Shown piece by piece: positions 1-7,582 of a DNA stretch of 64,000 nt (position 1 is its first letter; each line of letters begins with the position of its first letter). Position numbers and translations under genes: made by a program. The DNA comes from Desulfitobacterium sp038181555 (GTDB taxonomy: Bacteria; Bacillota; Desulfitobacteriia; Desulfitobacteriales; Desulfitobacteriaceae): positions 1 through 64,000 of the forward strand of contig NZ_JBBWUA010000018.1 in assembly GCF_038181555.1 (NCBI RefSeq), written 5' to 3'. The notes below the pieces were generated by a model. That model did no database searches, was not told the origin of the DNA, and saw only the letters and a list, made by a program, of their open reading frames with translations.

Positions 1-185
1 AATATCACTCTTCATGGAAGAGATATCGTCCTTCATAGAGACAACATCATGTTGGAGTGAGGAAATATCACTCTTCATGGAAGAGATATCGTCCTTCATA
101 GAGACAACATCATGTTGGAGTGAGGAAATATCACTCTTCATAGAAGAGATATCGTCCTTCATGGAGTGGATATCTTCACTCATCG
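1..185. repeat. 63-bp tandem repeat (about three copies)
   Basis: The motif beginning AATATCACTC recurs at positions 1, 64 and 127, an exact 63-bp period, and the array continues beyond the left edge. The period is a multiple of three, so copy-number changes would keep the reading frame and lengthen or shorten the coiled coil by 21 residues. The copies differ by only a few bases (for example catggaa versus catagaa), which points to recent expansion. Confidence 0.9.
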
Positions 186-237
186 CCGATTGACCATGAA
201 GTATCTTGTTTAGGATTTCGCGTATTTCCGGATCCAT
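1..237 (-). CDS. Coiled-coil tandem-repeat protein (3' end beyond window)
   Basis: The start is an ATG at 237-235 and the frame stays open to the window edge, giving 79 codons of a longer protein. After a non-repetitive N-terminus of about 25 residues (MDPEIREILNKILHG...) the protein is made of 21-residue units from a 63-bp DNA repeat. Each unit is three heptads (MKDDISS, MKSDISS, LQHDVVS) with hydrophobic residues spaced 4-3, as in a coiled coil. No signal peptide or membrane segment is visible. The function is not recognised; similar short coiled-coil proteins occur widely in Firmicutes. A weak ribosome site (GGCGGTG) lies just upstream of the start. Confidence 0.7.
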   Translation of the reverse strand, partial: MDPEIREILNKILHGQSAMSEDIHSMKDDISSMKSDISSLQHDVVSMKDDISSMKSDISSLQHDVVSMKDDISSMKSDI

Positions 238-302
238 TTCGTTTCACCGCCCTGTTAATAATATAACATATTTTGGATGATATTCAATAAGAATGTGTTG
301 GA

Positions 303-332
303 TTGACATGGCGATAGGGTGGCTTATATAAT
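303..332 (+). promoter_or_regulatory. Sigma-A promoter of the ABC-F leader
   Basis: TTGACA (303-308) and TATAAT (327-332) are both perfect consensus and are separated by 18 nt. The predicted start is near 339, about 300 nt upstream of the ABC-F coding region, which defines a long untranslated leader. Confidence 0.75.
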
Positions 333-338
333 ATGAAC

Positions 339-640
339 AGAGGCCTTTGTTGGGCCTATCTTAATGAAAGGTAAGGTATCTGCAGAAAATGAAGTAATTC
401 ACTTTGCAAGAAAAATATGCTTTGAGAAAAGTCGTAGTAACGGCTTTGAAACGCATGCATTTTTTGACTGTGAGTGGATAGTGATTGTTCTGTGGATAGC
501 TTTTCATACAACGGCACGTTGACTGTATATTCTATATGTCCTATGACTGAAAAGGGTCTTAGGACAGGTGGAATTATAGTTGCTGTGGTTGTAATCTGGA
601 ATGACACTATCCTCTCCGCTAACAATAGGAGGGGTTTTTT
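339..640 (+). promoter_or_regulatory. Long leader with predicted attenuator upstream of ABC-F gene
   Basis: This stretch lies between the promoter and the ABC-F gene. It contains a small hairpin (AGGCC/GGCCT near 341-357) and a stronger stem-loop pairing 538-547 with 556-565 (10 bp with one mismatch). Its terminator is listed separately. Short open frames are present: 364-522 (52 codons, no clear ribosome site) and 543-650 (35 codons, ending TAG at 648-650, on top of the ABC-F start). ABC-F resistance genes such as vmlR and lmo0919 are controlled by antibiotic-triggered ribosome stalling in such leaders; applying that here is inference. Confidence 0.55.
611..640 (+). terminator. Attenuator terminator that sequesters the ABC-F Shine-Dalgarno
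   Basis: CCTCTCC (611-617) pairs with GGAGGGG (628-634) with one G-U pair and a 10-nt loop, followed by six T residues (635-640) and a further AT-rich run. The 3' arm of the hairpin is also the Shine-Dalgarno of the downstream gene, so this single structure could block both transcription and translation. Confidence 0.7.
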
Positions 641-2305
641 ATTTTATTAGTCGAGTGCAGCAATGTTAAAAAATACTATGGAGACCGCCTGGTTATTGAT
701 ATCAAAAAGCTGAGTCTTTACTCAGAGGATAGGATCGGCATCGTTGGCACAAATGGGGTAGGGAAAACCACCTTGCTCAACTTACTCAGCCAAAAGCTTC
801 TGCCCGACGAAGGGTGGGTGAAGCTCTATAGTCAATCTTCAACGATTTCTCAGCTTGAACCGCCTGAACAGGAAATGATCAGTCAGGAAATGGCGTCGAA
901 ATTCAAAATTCCTACGATCTACAGCGAGAAGTTGAGCGGCGGCGAAAAGACTCGTTTTAAGCTGGCGGTTTGCCTAAGCCAAGACAGCGCTATGATCTTT
1001 GCTGATGAGCCCACCAGCAATATGGATATGGAAGGAATCGAGCAGATTGAGCACTACTTTGCGGAGTATGACGGTGGTCTATTCCTTATTTCTCATGACC
1101 GCAGCCTCCTCGATGGTTTATGCAATAAGATTCTGGAGCTAGAGGATGGTCAAGTAAAGATTTATTCGGGTAATTACAGCAGTTATTGTGAACAGAAGGC
1201 TCGTGAAAGAGAACGAGCTCAGTTTGAATATGAACAATACGTTTCAGAAAAAAAGCGCCTGGAGCGAGTCGTGATTGAGACCAGCGAAAAGTCAAAGTCG
1301 GTACGCAAGACTCCTCGCAGGATGGGAAACTCAGAGGCCAGACTGCACAAGATGGGGAACCAAAAAGCTAAAGCCACCCTAGATCGAAATAAGAAGAGTG
1401 TCGAGACTAGAATTGAGCAATTGGAATTCAAAGACAAGCCCAAGAAGATCGAGAAAATCAAGCTAGACCTTGCAGAGATCCAAAAGCTGCATAGTAAAGT
1501 GATCATTGAAGGAAAGAACATCAATAAAGCCTTTGGTAATCGCCTTATATTTCGCGAGGCAGGATTTCAGATTGAAAATGGAGCAAAGGCAGCCTTAATC
1601 GGGCCTAATGGGTGTGGAAAAAGTACCTTACTGAAAATGATCATGGAGGGAGAGGAGTCCGTAAGGATTGCCCCCAGCGCCAGAATCGGTTATTTCAGCC
1701 AGGATTTGAGCATCTTAGAGGAGCAGAAAAGTGTCTTGGATAATGTTATGGCTGAAAGCATCTATGCTGAGAGCTTTGTCAGAAGTTTATTAGCTCGGTT
1801 GCTTTTTAAAGGAGATCAGGTGTATAAGAGGGTCAGTGTGCTGAGCGGGGGAGAGCGGGTGAAGGCTTCCTTTGCTAAAATCCTTTGCCAAGATTATAAT
1901 CTCTTGGTGCTCGATGAACCAACCAACTACTTGGATATTAACTCTCTGGAGGTCATTGAAGAGGCACTACAGAATTATGATCGATCTTTGCTTTTTGTTT
2001 CCCATGACCGCCACTTTATTAGTTCTGTGGCAAACTTCATTCTAACCATCGAGGGTCATAAGATTGTCAGTTTCAAAGGAAGCTATGTTGAATTCCTAGC
2101 AAACCTGAAGAAGGTTCCGAATAGCGATAAGCAAGATAGCGGAGAGGAAGAAGTCGCCAAGAAAATCATTGTGCTGCAAAACCGCTTAAGTGAGGTGGTG
2201 GGCAAAATTTCCCTGCCCTCGAAGAAAGACAACCGCGAAGCCCTAGACCAAGAGTATGACGAAATACTCGCTGAGTTGAAGCGACTCAGGGCCTTGCTAG
2301 AATAA
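641..2305 (+). CDS. ABC-F family ATPase, probable ribosome-protection protein
   Basis: This is a soluble tandem-ATPase ABC-F protein of about 554 residues; such proteins act on the ribosome and many dislodge ribosome-targeting antibiotics. Visible elements: Walker A GTNGVGKTT (about residues 36-44), signature LSGGEKTRF (~98), Walker B IFADEPTSNMD (~120), SHDR, a charged linker, then Walker A GPNGCGKST (~320), LSGGERVKA (~401), LVLDEPTNYLD (~423) and SHDRH. The first Walker A lies upstream of the first in-frame TTG (773), so the true start must be earlier. The frame opens after TAG at 626-628, and the best-placed codon is ATT at 641, 8 nt after GGAGG, giving MLLVECSNVKKYYGDR as in relatives. 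No membrane domain is present. The resistance spectrum cannot be predicted. A terminator follows. Confidence 0.85.
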   Translation: MLLVECSNVKKYYGDRLVIDIKKLSLYSEDRIGIVGTNGVGKTTLLNLLSQKLLPDEGWVKLYSQSSTISQLEPPEQEMISQEMASKFKIPTIYSEKLSGGEKTRFKLAVCLSQDSAMIFADEPTSNMDMEGIEQIEHYFAEYDGGLFLISHDRSLLDGLCNKILELEDGQVKIYSGNYSSYCEQKARERERAQFEYEQYVSEKKRLERVVIETSEKSKSVRKTPRRMGNSEARLHKMGNQKAKATLDRNKKSVETRIEQLEFKDKPKKIEKIKLDLAEIQKLHSKVIIEGKNINKAFGNRLIFREAGFQIENGAKAALIGPNGCGKSTLLKMIMEGEESVRIAPSARIGYFSQDLSILEEQKSVLDNVMAESIYAESFVRSLLARLLFKGDQVYKRVSVLSGGERVKASFAKILCQDYNLLVLDEPTNYLDINSLEVIEEALQNYDRSLLFVSHDRHFISSVANFILTIEGHKIVSFKGSYVEFLANLKKVPNSDKQDSGEEEVAKKIIVLQNRLSEVVGKISLPSKKDNREALDQEYDEILAELKRLRALLE

Positions 2306-2343
2306 GATGTAAGATCATCTCCATATTAATATTTCAGTTAGCG

Positions 2344-2376
2344 AAAAGCAGACTCTATGACAGGGTCTGCTTTTCT
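2344..2376 (+). terminator. Intrinsic terminator after ABC-F gene
   Basis: AAAAGCAGAC (2344-2353) pairs perfectly with GTCTGCTTTT (2365-2374), with T residues in and after the 3' arm. It lies 39 nt after the stop codon. Confidence 0.8.
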
Positions 2377-2403
2377 TATAGTGTCATTGTTACAAATGTT
2401 TGT

Positions 2404-2432
2404 TTGACAAATACTATTAGTGCAGGTATAAT
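2404..2432 (+). promoter_or_regulatory. Consensus sigma-A promoter for the DUF6530/GIY-YIG pair
   Basis: TTGACA (2404-2409), a 17-nt spacer, then TATAAT (2427-2432). Transcription would begin near 2439, leaving a leader of about 210 nt before the ATG at 2651. Confidence 0.8.
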
Positions 2433-2650
2433 TAACTAGTAAGTTACTAGGCCAGTAAATTAGTAAATTAGTAAATTAGTAAATTATCAAATAATAAATG
2501 ACTGGGTTGGTAAGCGCAAATCAAGCATGAGTCCATATCCATAAAAGTAAATGGAAGAAACAAGAAGAAAAGTGAATCCGGAAAAGCAAATCAAGATAAG
2601 CAAATCAAGATAAGCAATATTATTAAAAGCAAATGTATGGAGGTTAAGCC
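2433..2650 (+). repeat. Leader region with two short tandem repeats
   Basis: Four exact copies of GTAAATTA occupy 2455-2486. A 14-bp unit (AAGCAAATCAAGAT) repeats from 2584 to about 2616. The stretch is A-rich and has no convincing open frame. The ribosome site TATGGAGG sits just before the ATG at 2651. The repeats may be replication slippage or a regulatory target; nothing decides between these. Confidence 0.6.
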
Positions 2651-3130
2651 ATGAAAATTCCTACAAGTTTAAAACATAAACCTGTCATTGTATCGGAAAA
2701 CTATGAGAATGTGGATGGCCGTTACGCTTATGGGTCAGATGCCAAAGGCCTTTCCTTGGGTCTAGCTCAATGGAATGATCGGGGGAAGGTCGATATTTCT
2801 GCTAAAGTTTGGCGCTATACAGGTGAAAAGTGGTCAAGGCAATCGGAGGAACTACCCTTGCACAGGGTGCTCGATCTAGCGATTCTCGTCTGCCGAACCA
2901 AGCTCCACTTCCAGGAGGCTTATCGGTATGAAAAGCTCTATGACCCAGAAAACCCTGTTATTGACCGAGTCGGTTTGCAAGGGGATGCCATGACAGTGGC
3001 TGTTTGTACTGATAATGATAAGATTGATGAAGATATCAAGCTATTTAATCAAGCTCTCAGTAATGACGATGAGCTCATGGGTGAGCGCTTGCGGACGCTT
3101 TCTAGACTTCTTAAGGAGATGGGATATTAA
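2651..3130 (+). CDS. DUF6530-like hypothetical protein
   Basis: A 159-residue soluble protein without signal peptide or membrane segment. The conserved-looking core is the N-terminal half (DGRYAYGSDAKGLSLGLAQW, then DISAKVWRYTGEKWSRQSEELP and HRVLDLAILVC), a pattern I associate with the DUF6530 family; that assignment is from memory. No catalytic motif is evident and the function is unknown. It is followed at once by the GIY-YIG-like gene and shares its promoter. The start is supported by GGAGG 8 nt upstream. Confidence 0.7.
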   Translation: MKIPTSLKHKPVIVSENYENVDGRYAYGSDAKGLSLGLAQWNDRGKVDISAKVWRYTGEKWSRQSEELPLHRVLDLAILVCRTKLHFQEAYRYEKLYDPENPVIDRVGLQGDAMTVAVCTDNDKIDEDIKLFNQALSNDDELMGERLRTLSRLLKEMGY

Positions 3131-3134
3131 AGTT

Positions 3135-3485
3135 ATGGATAGAAAGAAGGAGCTTAAAGAACAATATAAGCAGATGAGATCAGATATGGGCATCATGGGC
3201 ATTCGCTCCAAGCTCGATGCTTGGTGTTATATTGAAGGAAGTCAGAATCTGCGTGCTGTCCTCAACGGAGCCCGCTTCAAACTGGAAACGAATTACCATC
3301 CAAGTCGCGAGCTATTGAAAAAGTGGCAAGAGTTGGGAGCGGAGAATTTCACATTTGAAGTGCTGGAACAGCTAGAGTATGATAAAGATGAAACGAAAAC
3401 CGATTATACTGATGACCTGGAAATTTTGTTGCTCGAGTGGGAAGAAGAATTAGTGAGTCAAGGCATCACCGTGGTGAAAAGATAA
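3135..3485 (+). CDS. GIY-YIG-like small protein, motif degenerate
   Basis: A 116-residue protein with the layout of short GIY-YIG nuclease-family proteins (GI..IRSKL...CYIEGSQNL, then a lysine/leucine-rich helix, then ENFTFEVLEQLEYD). The GIY and YIG tripeptides are replaced by MGI-R and YIE, so nuclease activity is doubtful. The first ATG after the upstream stop (3135) is chosen; longer readings would overlap DUF6530 in another frame. The ribosome site AAGGAG at 3113-3118 is unusually far away (about 16 nt), so translational coupling to the preceding gene is likely. Confidence 0.6.
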   Translation: MDRKKELKEQYKQMRSDMGIMGIRSKLDAWCYIEGSQNLRAVLNGARFKLETNYHPSRELLKKWQELGAENFTFEVLEQLEYDKDETKTDYTDDLEILLLEWEEELVSQGITVVKR

Positions 3486-3516
3486 CTACACCGAATTATC
3501 ACATAGCAAAGGTCTG

Positions 3517-4794
3517 ATGTGGAAAATGCACAAACGAAGAATAATCACCTTGGCTATTGCCATCCTTGCCCTTGTCTTGGGAATTCTCTATGCCCTCTAC
3601 CAAGGGGGAAATTCAAACAATAACAGCGCCTTGCCTAATCAACAGGGAGGTAATAATTCCTCCATGCTCCCGAATGCTCCACCCAAGGTTGACCCCATCG
3701 CCGAACAGCTGAAAACCATGTCCTTAGAGGAAAAAGTAGGGCAACTGGTGATTGTCGGGACTGATGGCTATGAGATCAATGAAAATACCCAGCGGCTGAT
3801 TCAAACCTATCATGTGGGTGGGTTTATTCTTTTTCAGAAAAATATCAGGGATACTCAACAGATGTTAGATCTCGTTAACTCTTTGAAGAAGACGAATGCC
3901 ATTAATGAGACTCCGTTGTTTTTGGCTCTTGATGAGGAGGGCGGAAGAGTATCCCGGATGCCTGCTGACTTGCAGAAGATGCCTACCAGTCAAAAGGTGG
4001 GAAAACAGAATAACCCTGATTTAGCGAACCGTGTAGGAGAAATCCTGGGGCAAGAACTAAAGGCTTTTGGTATGAATGTTGATTTCGCTCCAGTTTTAGA
4101 TATTTTTAGCAACCCTCAGAACACGGTCATCGGGGACCGAGCCTTTGGAAGTACATCTGAGCTGGTTAGTGAGCTGGGCATTCAAACGATGCAGGGAATC
4201 CAAGCGCAAAGCATCATCCCAGTAGTCAAGCATTTTCCGGGACATGGCGATACCACGGTGGATTCTCACGTGGGTCTACCCAAAGTTGAATATGACCTTG
4301 AACGCTTAAAAAACTTCGAGCTCATTCCTTTTTCTAATGCCATAGCCCAGGATGCGGATGCCATCATGCTGGCGCATATCCTGATACCACAGCTTGATCC
4401 TGATTATCCCGCTTCCTTTTCGAAAACCCTGATCACCGACATTCTACGTGATGATATGGGGTTTGAGGGGGTCGTCATCACAGACGATATGACCATGGGG
4501 GCTATCCTAGAGAATTATGAGATCGGCCAGGCGGCGGTAAAATCCTTGCAAGCCGGGAGCGATATCGTCTTGGTTTGTCATGACTTTGCCAAAGAGGAAG
4601 CGGTGCTGCAGGCAATCCTGACAGCTGCCCGAACCGGTGAAATATCGACCGGTAAAATCGATAAAAGTGTGTATCGGGTGCTGGCCTTGAAGAAAAAATA
4701 CGCCCTCTCTAATCAGTCCGTGGAATCAGTCGATGTTCAAAAGATCAACGCTAAAATCGCAAAGCTGTATGAGGATTATCCTGCGCTGAAGTAG
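3517..4794 (+). CDS. nagZ: Glycoside hydrolase family 3, beta-N-acetylhexosaminidase type
   Basis: A 425-residue exported or membrane-anchored GH3 enzyme. Residues 7-27 form an N-terminal hydrophobic segment without a lipobox cysteine, followed by a low-complexity N/G/P/Q linker to about residue 60. The catalytic domain carries the NagZ signature KHFPGHGDT (about 238-246) with the His/Asp pair used as general acid-base, followed by DSHVGLP and the nucleophile region ITDDMTMGA. NagZ enzymes release N-acetylglucosamine from muropeptides during wall turnover. It begins 31 nt after the GIY-YIG-like stop, so co-transcription is possible; ATG 3526 is an alternative start. Confidence 0.85.
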   Translation: MWKMHKRRIITLAIAILALVLGILYALYQGGNSNNNSALPNQQGGNNSSMLPNAPPKVDPIAEQLKTMSLEEKVGQLVIVGTDGYEINENTQRLIQTYHVGGFILFQKNIRDTQQMLDLVNSLKKTNAINETPLFLALDEEGGRVSRMPADLQKMPTSQKVGKQNNPDLANRVGEILGQELKAFGMNVDFAPVLDIFSNPQNTVIGDRAFGSTSELVSELGIQTMQGIQAQSIIPVVKHFPGHGDTTVDSHVGLPKVEYDLERLKNFELIPFSNAIAQDADAIMLAHILIPQLDPDYPASFSKTLITDILRDDMGFEGVVITDDMTMGAILENYEIGQAAVKSLQAGSDIVLVCHDFAKEEAVLQAILTAARTGEISTGKIDKSVYRVLALKKKYALSNQSVESVDVQKINAKIAKLYEDYPALK

Positions 4795-4810
4795 GAGAGC
4801 GTGTTTCACA

Positions 4811-5161
4811 CCAACGGGTTCCGTTTTGAGGTGCAAAACGTCAGATTAGCATCAGAAAAGGTAGATGAATTAGCAATAATTTCGTCCACCTTTTTTGGTT
4901 CTATTTCAGGCTTTCGGTCATTTTGAGTGCTATAATTGGTAACGAATTGGTAAGCATGTTTAAGTCCCCATAAATTAGGTGGATAAAAAATAAATTGCAT
5001 TATTCTTATTTTGCGACAAAGAGATTCCATACAAAAAGGGCGGCTAATTGATTACCAATAAGCCGCCCTTTCGTGCTAATTTTATATCTAAATTAGGTCT
5101 AATTTTAGTGCCAATTCGTATATGATTTCAGTAGTTTGCACCTCGAAAGAGAACCCATTGG
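4811..5161. mobile_element. MITE-like element with 27-bp terminal inverted repeats
   Basis: The sequence 4811-4837 matches the reverse complement of 5135-5161 at 23 of 27 positions. The 351 bp between the outer ends has no credible gene, only a 74-codon minus-strand frame without recognisable features. Inside is a long hairpin at 5035-5071. No clean target-site duplication is visible, although both flanks contain an ACA-rich hexamer. This is the size and build of a miniature inverted-repeat element mobilised by a full-length relative elsewhere; the parent family is not identified. Confidence 0.6.
5035..5071. terminator. Bidirectional hairpin terminator inside the MITE-like element
   Basis: AAAGGGCGGCT (5035-5045) pairs perfectly with AGCCGCCCTTT (5061-5071), and the stem continues inward through CTAATTG/CAATAAG with one mismatch. 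It has A and T runs at its feet, so it could stop transcription from either side. Confidence 0.6.
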
Positions 5162-5256
5162 TTACACATGTCCCTTCTAACTACCAATAGTCAGCCCATT
5201 TAGTCTTCTGGGATAGAAAACTAAGGAACGGAAAATATCACTAGAGTGCAGCAATG

Positions 5257-6966
5257 CTAACGAGCAAGATAACCGGTTACGGTCCAAATGCCTGTCTCAT
5301 CTTGACGGATTAAGCGTTCCAGATATACGGTTCTTACCGGACCCTCCGAGGCTTGGATGACTGCTCTCTTGCCATCATTTTCAGTCATCCTCAGGGTATC
5401 ATAGTCCAGAGGCGGCTCGCCAACGATCCCTTCGGGGGAAATCTGCAGGGCGATGAAGGTGAAAGCGACTTGGACAGGATCAAGCTGCCAAGGGCTGCTT
5501 CCCGAATCCACCTGTTGTTGGTTGTTTTTCACGACTTCCAGATCAATAGGGACCTTGTTGATGGTCTCTTCGGGAGGTAGTGGCCTGGCTTGAGGGGTGA
5601 GGTCTAGGGTGGGGTTTAATTGTTGGGCCAGCTCTTTAAAGCGCTTACCTTGAACTTGAATTTCCAGATCCTTTTGCTGCCAGCGTAGGCTACTGGACAG
5701 GATTTCCAGAGGCCCACCTTCGGCTTGGCCTAGAGCTGCTTGGGGATCGATAACCAGCGCCCCAGTAGCTTTTGTTTGGACGATGATCGTATCTTCGAAG
5801 TCAAAGACAATACGCTGTGGTGCCGCAAAAATACGCCGTGGGGTAGCAGAGAGTTCTAGGGGAGCTAAGCCACTGACTCGGATGGCTTCCTCAAGGCTAG
5901 CAACAAGTTGGTCGTTCCTGTTGTCTACCACTCGGTAATCTGGTGGTGGATTATAAGTGAAGATTTCTTCGGAAATGGTGGTATTGGTTTCTAAGCTAAT
6001 ATAGGTGTAGGTGGTTTGCAGAGATTTCTGCATTGCAGTTTGAAGTTGGATAGGCAAATGAGTTTCTTGGTCAATCCAGAGAGAATAGGGCAGTCCGCCG
6101 GGAGGTTGAATCTCGAGATGGGTGGCAGCTCGTCCGGCAATAGTTTCCTCGCCGAGGATTTTATGGGGATAGCTTAAGGCTTTGGCGGCCTCACTCCGAA
6201 GATCGAAGTCATGGGGGTCTGCATAAATGGGAAGAAGGGAGATTTCTTTGGTAGTGAAGTTGGTGCGCCAACGGGTCTTGCCGTTGTTTACGGTAAGAAA
6301 ACCATCTTGGTTTTGCGTCGCATATTTTTCTCCGTCAGACCAGATCTCGGTGCGGATCTGGAATTGACGCTCACCTGCTTCGTTGGTGGTGATTTTTTCT
6401 AGGATACCATGGTAATTCTCAAGCTTTTTAACTGATTCCTCCATGGCGAGGACGATGTTTTGCGAAGAGCCTGACCAAGTCGAGAACAAAAAGAAGAAGA
6501 CGAGGATGCTTGCCACAAGTCCGGCCCAGGGGAGGAGTTTTTTCTTCACCGGGAGTGGGCTGGGGTTTCGTGAGGGGTTATTATTTGCACCCAGTGAGCT
6601 AGCATGATGTTTTTTTCCTTGGACGTTTTCGAAGGGCTCAAGCTTTTGCCAGAGGTTAGCTACGAAATCTTCACTCGGTTCTTGTATAGATGAGGATCCC
6701 TTTTTTATGATTTGGGCGATGGCCGTGAGCTCTCTTACTTCAGTGTTTGCATCTTTAGATGCTGCATAAGTCATATCATCAGGCACATCTTTAGTTGTTT
6801 CATTAGTCCCTTCATCAGATGCCTCATAAGCGTCTTCAGGCATTTCTCTGGTGTCTGTTGCAGACATATCCGTCTCTAACCATTGCCCTTGATTGAGATC
6901 ATTGATGAAGTCATCCACGAGAGCTTCTGCCGAGAGCGAATTTCTTTGCTGATTGTCGTTGGTCAC
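5257..6966 (-). CDS. Large single-pass anti-sigma-type protein with LolA/RseB-like domain
   Basis: A 569-residue protein with an acidic, Asp/Glu/Thr-rich cytoplasmic N-terminal region (1-140), one membrane helix (about 145-165) and a large outer part. Residues about 175-345 resemble the lipoprotein-carrier fold of LolA/MucB/RseB proteins (LENYHGILEKITT..., TRWRTNF, AATHLEIQPPGGLPYSLWID). The C-terminal ~220 residues are not recognised. Its ATG overlaps the stop of the upstream ECF sigma gene by 4 nt, so it is very probably the cognate anti-sigma factor or a sigma-controlled envelope sensor. It lacks an obvious zinc-binding anti-sigma HxxxCxxC motif. Confidence 0.65.
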   Translation of the reverse strand: MTNDNQQRNSLSAEALVDDFINDLNQGQWLETDMSATDTREMPEDAYEASDEGTNETTKDVPDDMTYAASKDANTEVRELTAIAQIIKKGSSSIQEPSEDFVANLWQKLEPFENVQGKKHHASSLGANNNPSRNPSPLPVKKKLLPWAGLVASILVFFFLFSTWSGSSQNIVLAMEESVKKLENYHGILEKITTNEAGERQFQIRTEIWSDGEKYATQNQDGFLTVNNGKTRWRTNFTTKEISLLPIYADPHDFDLRSEAAKALSYPHKILGEETIAGRAATHLEIQPPGGLPYSLWIDQETHLPIQLQTAMQKSLQTTYTYISLETNTTISEEIFTYNPPPDYRVVDNRNDQLVASLEEAIRVSGLAPLELSATPRRIFAAPQRIVFDFEDTIIVQTKATGALVIDPQAALGQAEGGPLEILSSSLRWQQKDLEIQVQGKRFKELAQQLNPTLDLTPQARPLPPEETINKVPIDLEVVKNNQQQVDSGSSPWQLDPVQVAFTFIALQISPEGIVGEPPLDYDTLRMTENDGKRAVIQASEGPVRTVYLERLIRQDETGIWTVTGYLAR

Positions 6967-7439
6967 GATGCTCCTCCTTTCTGTTCGTTGTTCCGCATCA
7001 AATCCCGTAAGGCTTGCAGGGCTCGATATTGAAGACCGCGAATGGCATCCTCACTGCGTCCCAAAAGAGCGGCAGTCTCCTTGCGCGAGTAGCCTTGAAT
7101 AATGCGGAGTTCAATGGTCTGCCGATAATCGGGGGGGAGTTGTGCCATGAGTTCTTGGATTAGGGCCTGATTCAACCAATCTTCTTCAGGAGAGGGGGAC
7201 TCTTGGCTGGGTGCTTGGTCGAGATGGCTTTGGGCTCGGCGTGTCGTTCGAAAACGATCAGTGATGAGATTGCGCGCAATTTGCTTAAGATAAGCATAAG
7301 GGGGAAGGTTTTCTGGATGCTGCCTCAAGCAACGCAGATAGGTTTCTTGAGTAATATCTTCAGTCTCTTCGCGATTTTGGACTTGGGAGTAAATGAATCG
7401 ATACAGCTTTGTTACAGTTTCCCGGTACCAGGTCTCCAC
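6963..7439 (-). CDS. ECF RNA polymerase sigma factor (SigY/SigW-like)
   Basis: A 158-residue extracytoplasmic-function sigma factor. Region 2 is METWYRETVTKLYRFIYSQV then EETEDITQETYLRCLR and ARNLITDRFR; region 4 is LPPDYRQTIELRIIQGYSRKETAALLGRSEDAIRGLQYRAL, a complete -35-binding helix-turn-helix. The GTG start at 7439 is set by AGGAGGTG a few bases upstream; an ATG two bases earlier is out of frame. It is translationally coupled to the downstream membrane protein. It lies divergent from a second ECF gene, with about 140 bp between the two starts. Confidence 0.9.
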   Translation of the reverse strand: METWYRETVTKLYRFIYSQVQNREETEDITQETYLRCLRQHPENLPPYAYLKQIARNLITDRFRTTRRAQSHLDQAPSQESPSPEEDWLNQALIQELMAQLPPDYRQTIELRIIQGYSRKETAALLGRSEDAIRGLQYRALQALRDLMRNNEQKGGAS

Positions 7440-7497
7440 ATCTTCACCTCCTTACTAGCTAAAACGATCAATAAAACAAAATGTCACGCGAAAATTT

Positions 7498-7523
7498 AAA
7501 CTTTCCTCTGGGGGTTGTGCGTC
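7498..7523 (+). promoter_or_regulatory. Candidate ECF-type promoter of the sigV-like gene
   Basis: AAAC (7498-7501) and CGTC (7520-7523, followed by TATA) resemble the -35 AAC and -10 CGTC elements used by Bacillus SigM/SigV-type factors, which usually autoregulate. The 18-nt spacing is slightly long. TATACT at 7524-7529 could instead be a sigma-A -10. Confidence 0.4.
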
Positions 7524-7582
7524 TATACTATAGGAGAGGATAATTATCCAAGAATGAAGTGCACTACAAAGGAGTAGGAGTT

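Noticed and set aside
1..185. Possible CRISPR array
   Set aside because: The 63-bp units are contiguous without unique spacers and are in frame within a coding sequence.
356..625. 89-codon minus-strand frame opposite the ABC-F leader
   Set aside because: It lies over the predicted leader structures, has no ribosome site, and its composition is not protein-like.
773..2305. ABC-F gene starting at TTG 773
   Set aside because: This would remove the first Walker A, which is intact just upstream in the same frame.
3015..3134. 40-codon N-terminal extension of the GIY-YIG-like frame
   Set aside because: It overlaps the end of the DUF6530-like gene in another frame and has no family similarity.
4806..5030. 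74-codon minus-strand frame inside the MITE-like element
   Set aside because: No ribosome site or recognisable motif; it runs across the inverted end of the element.
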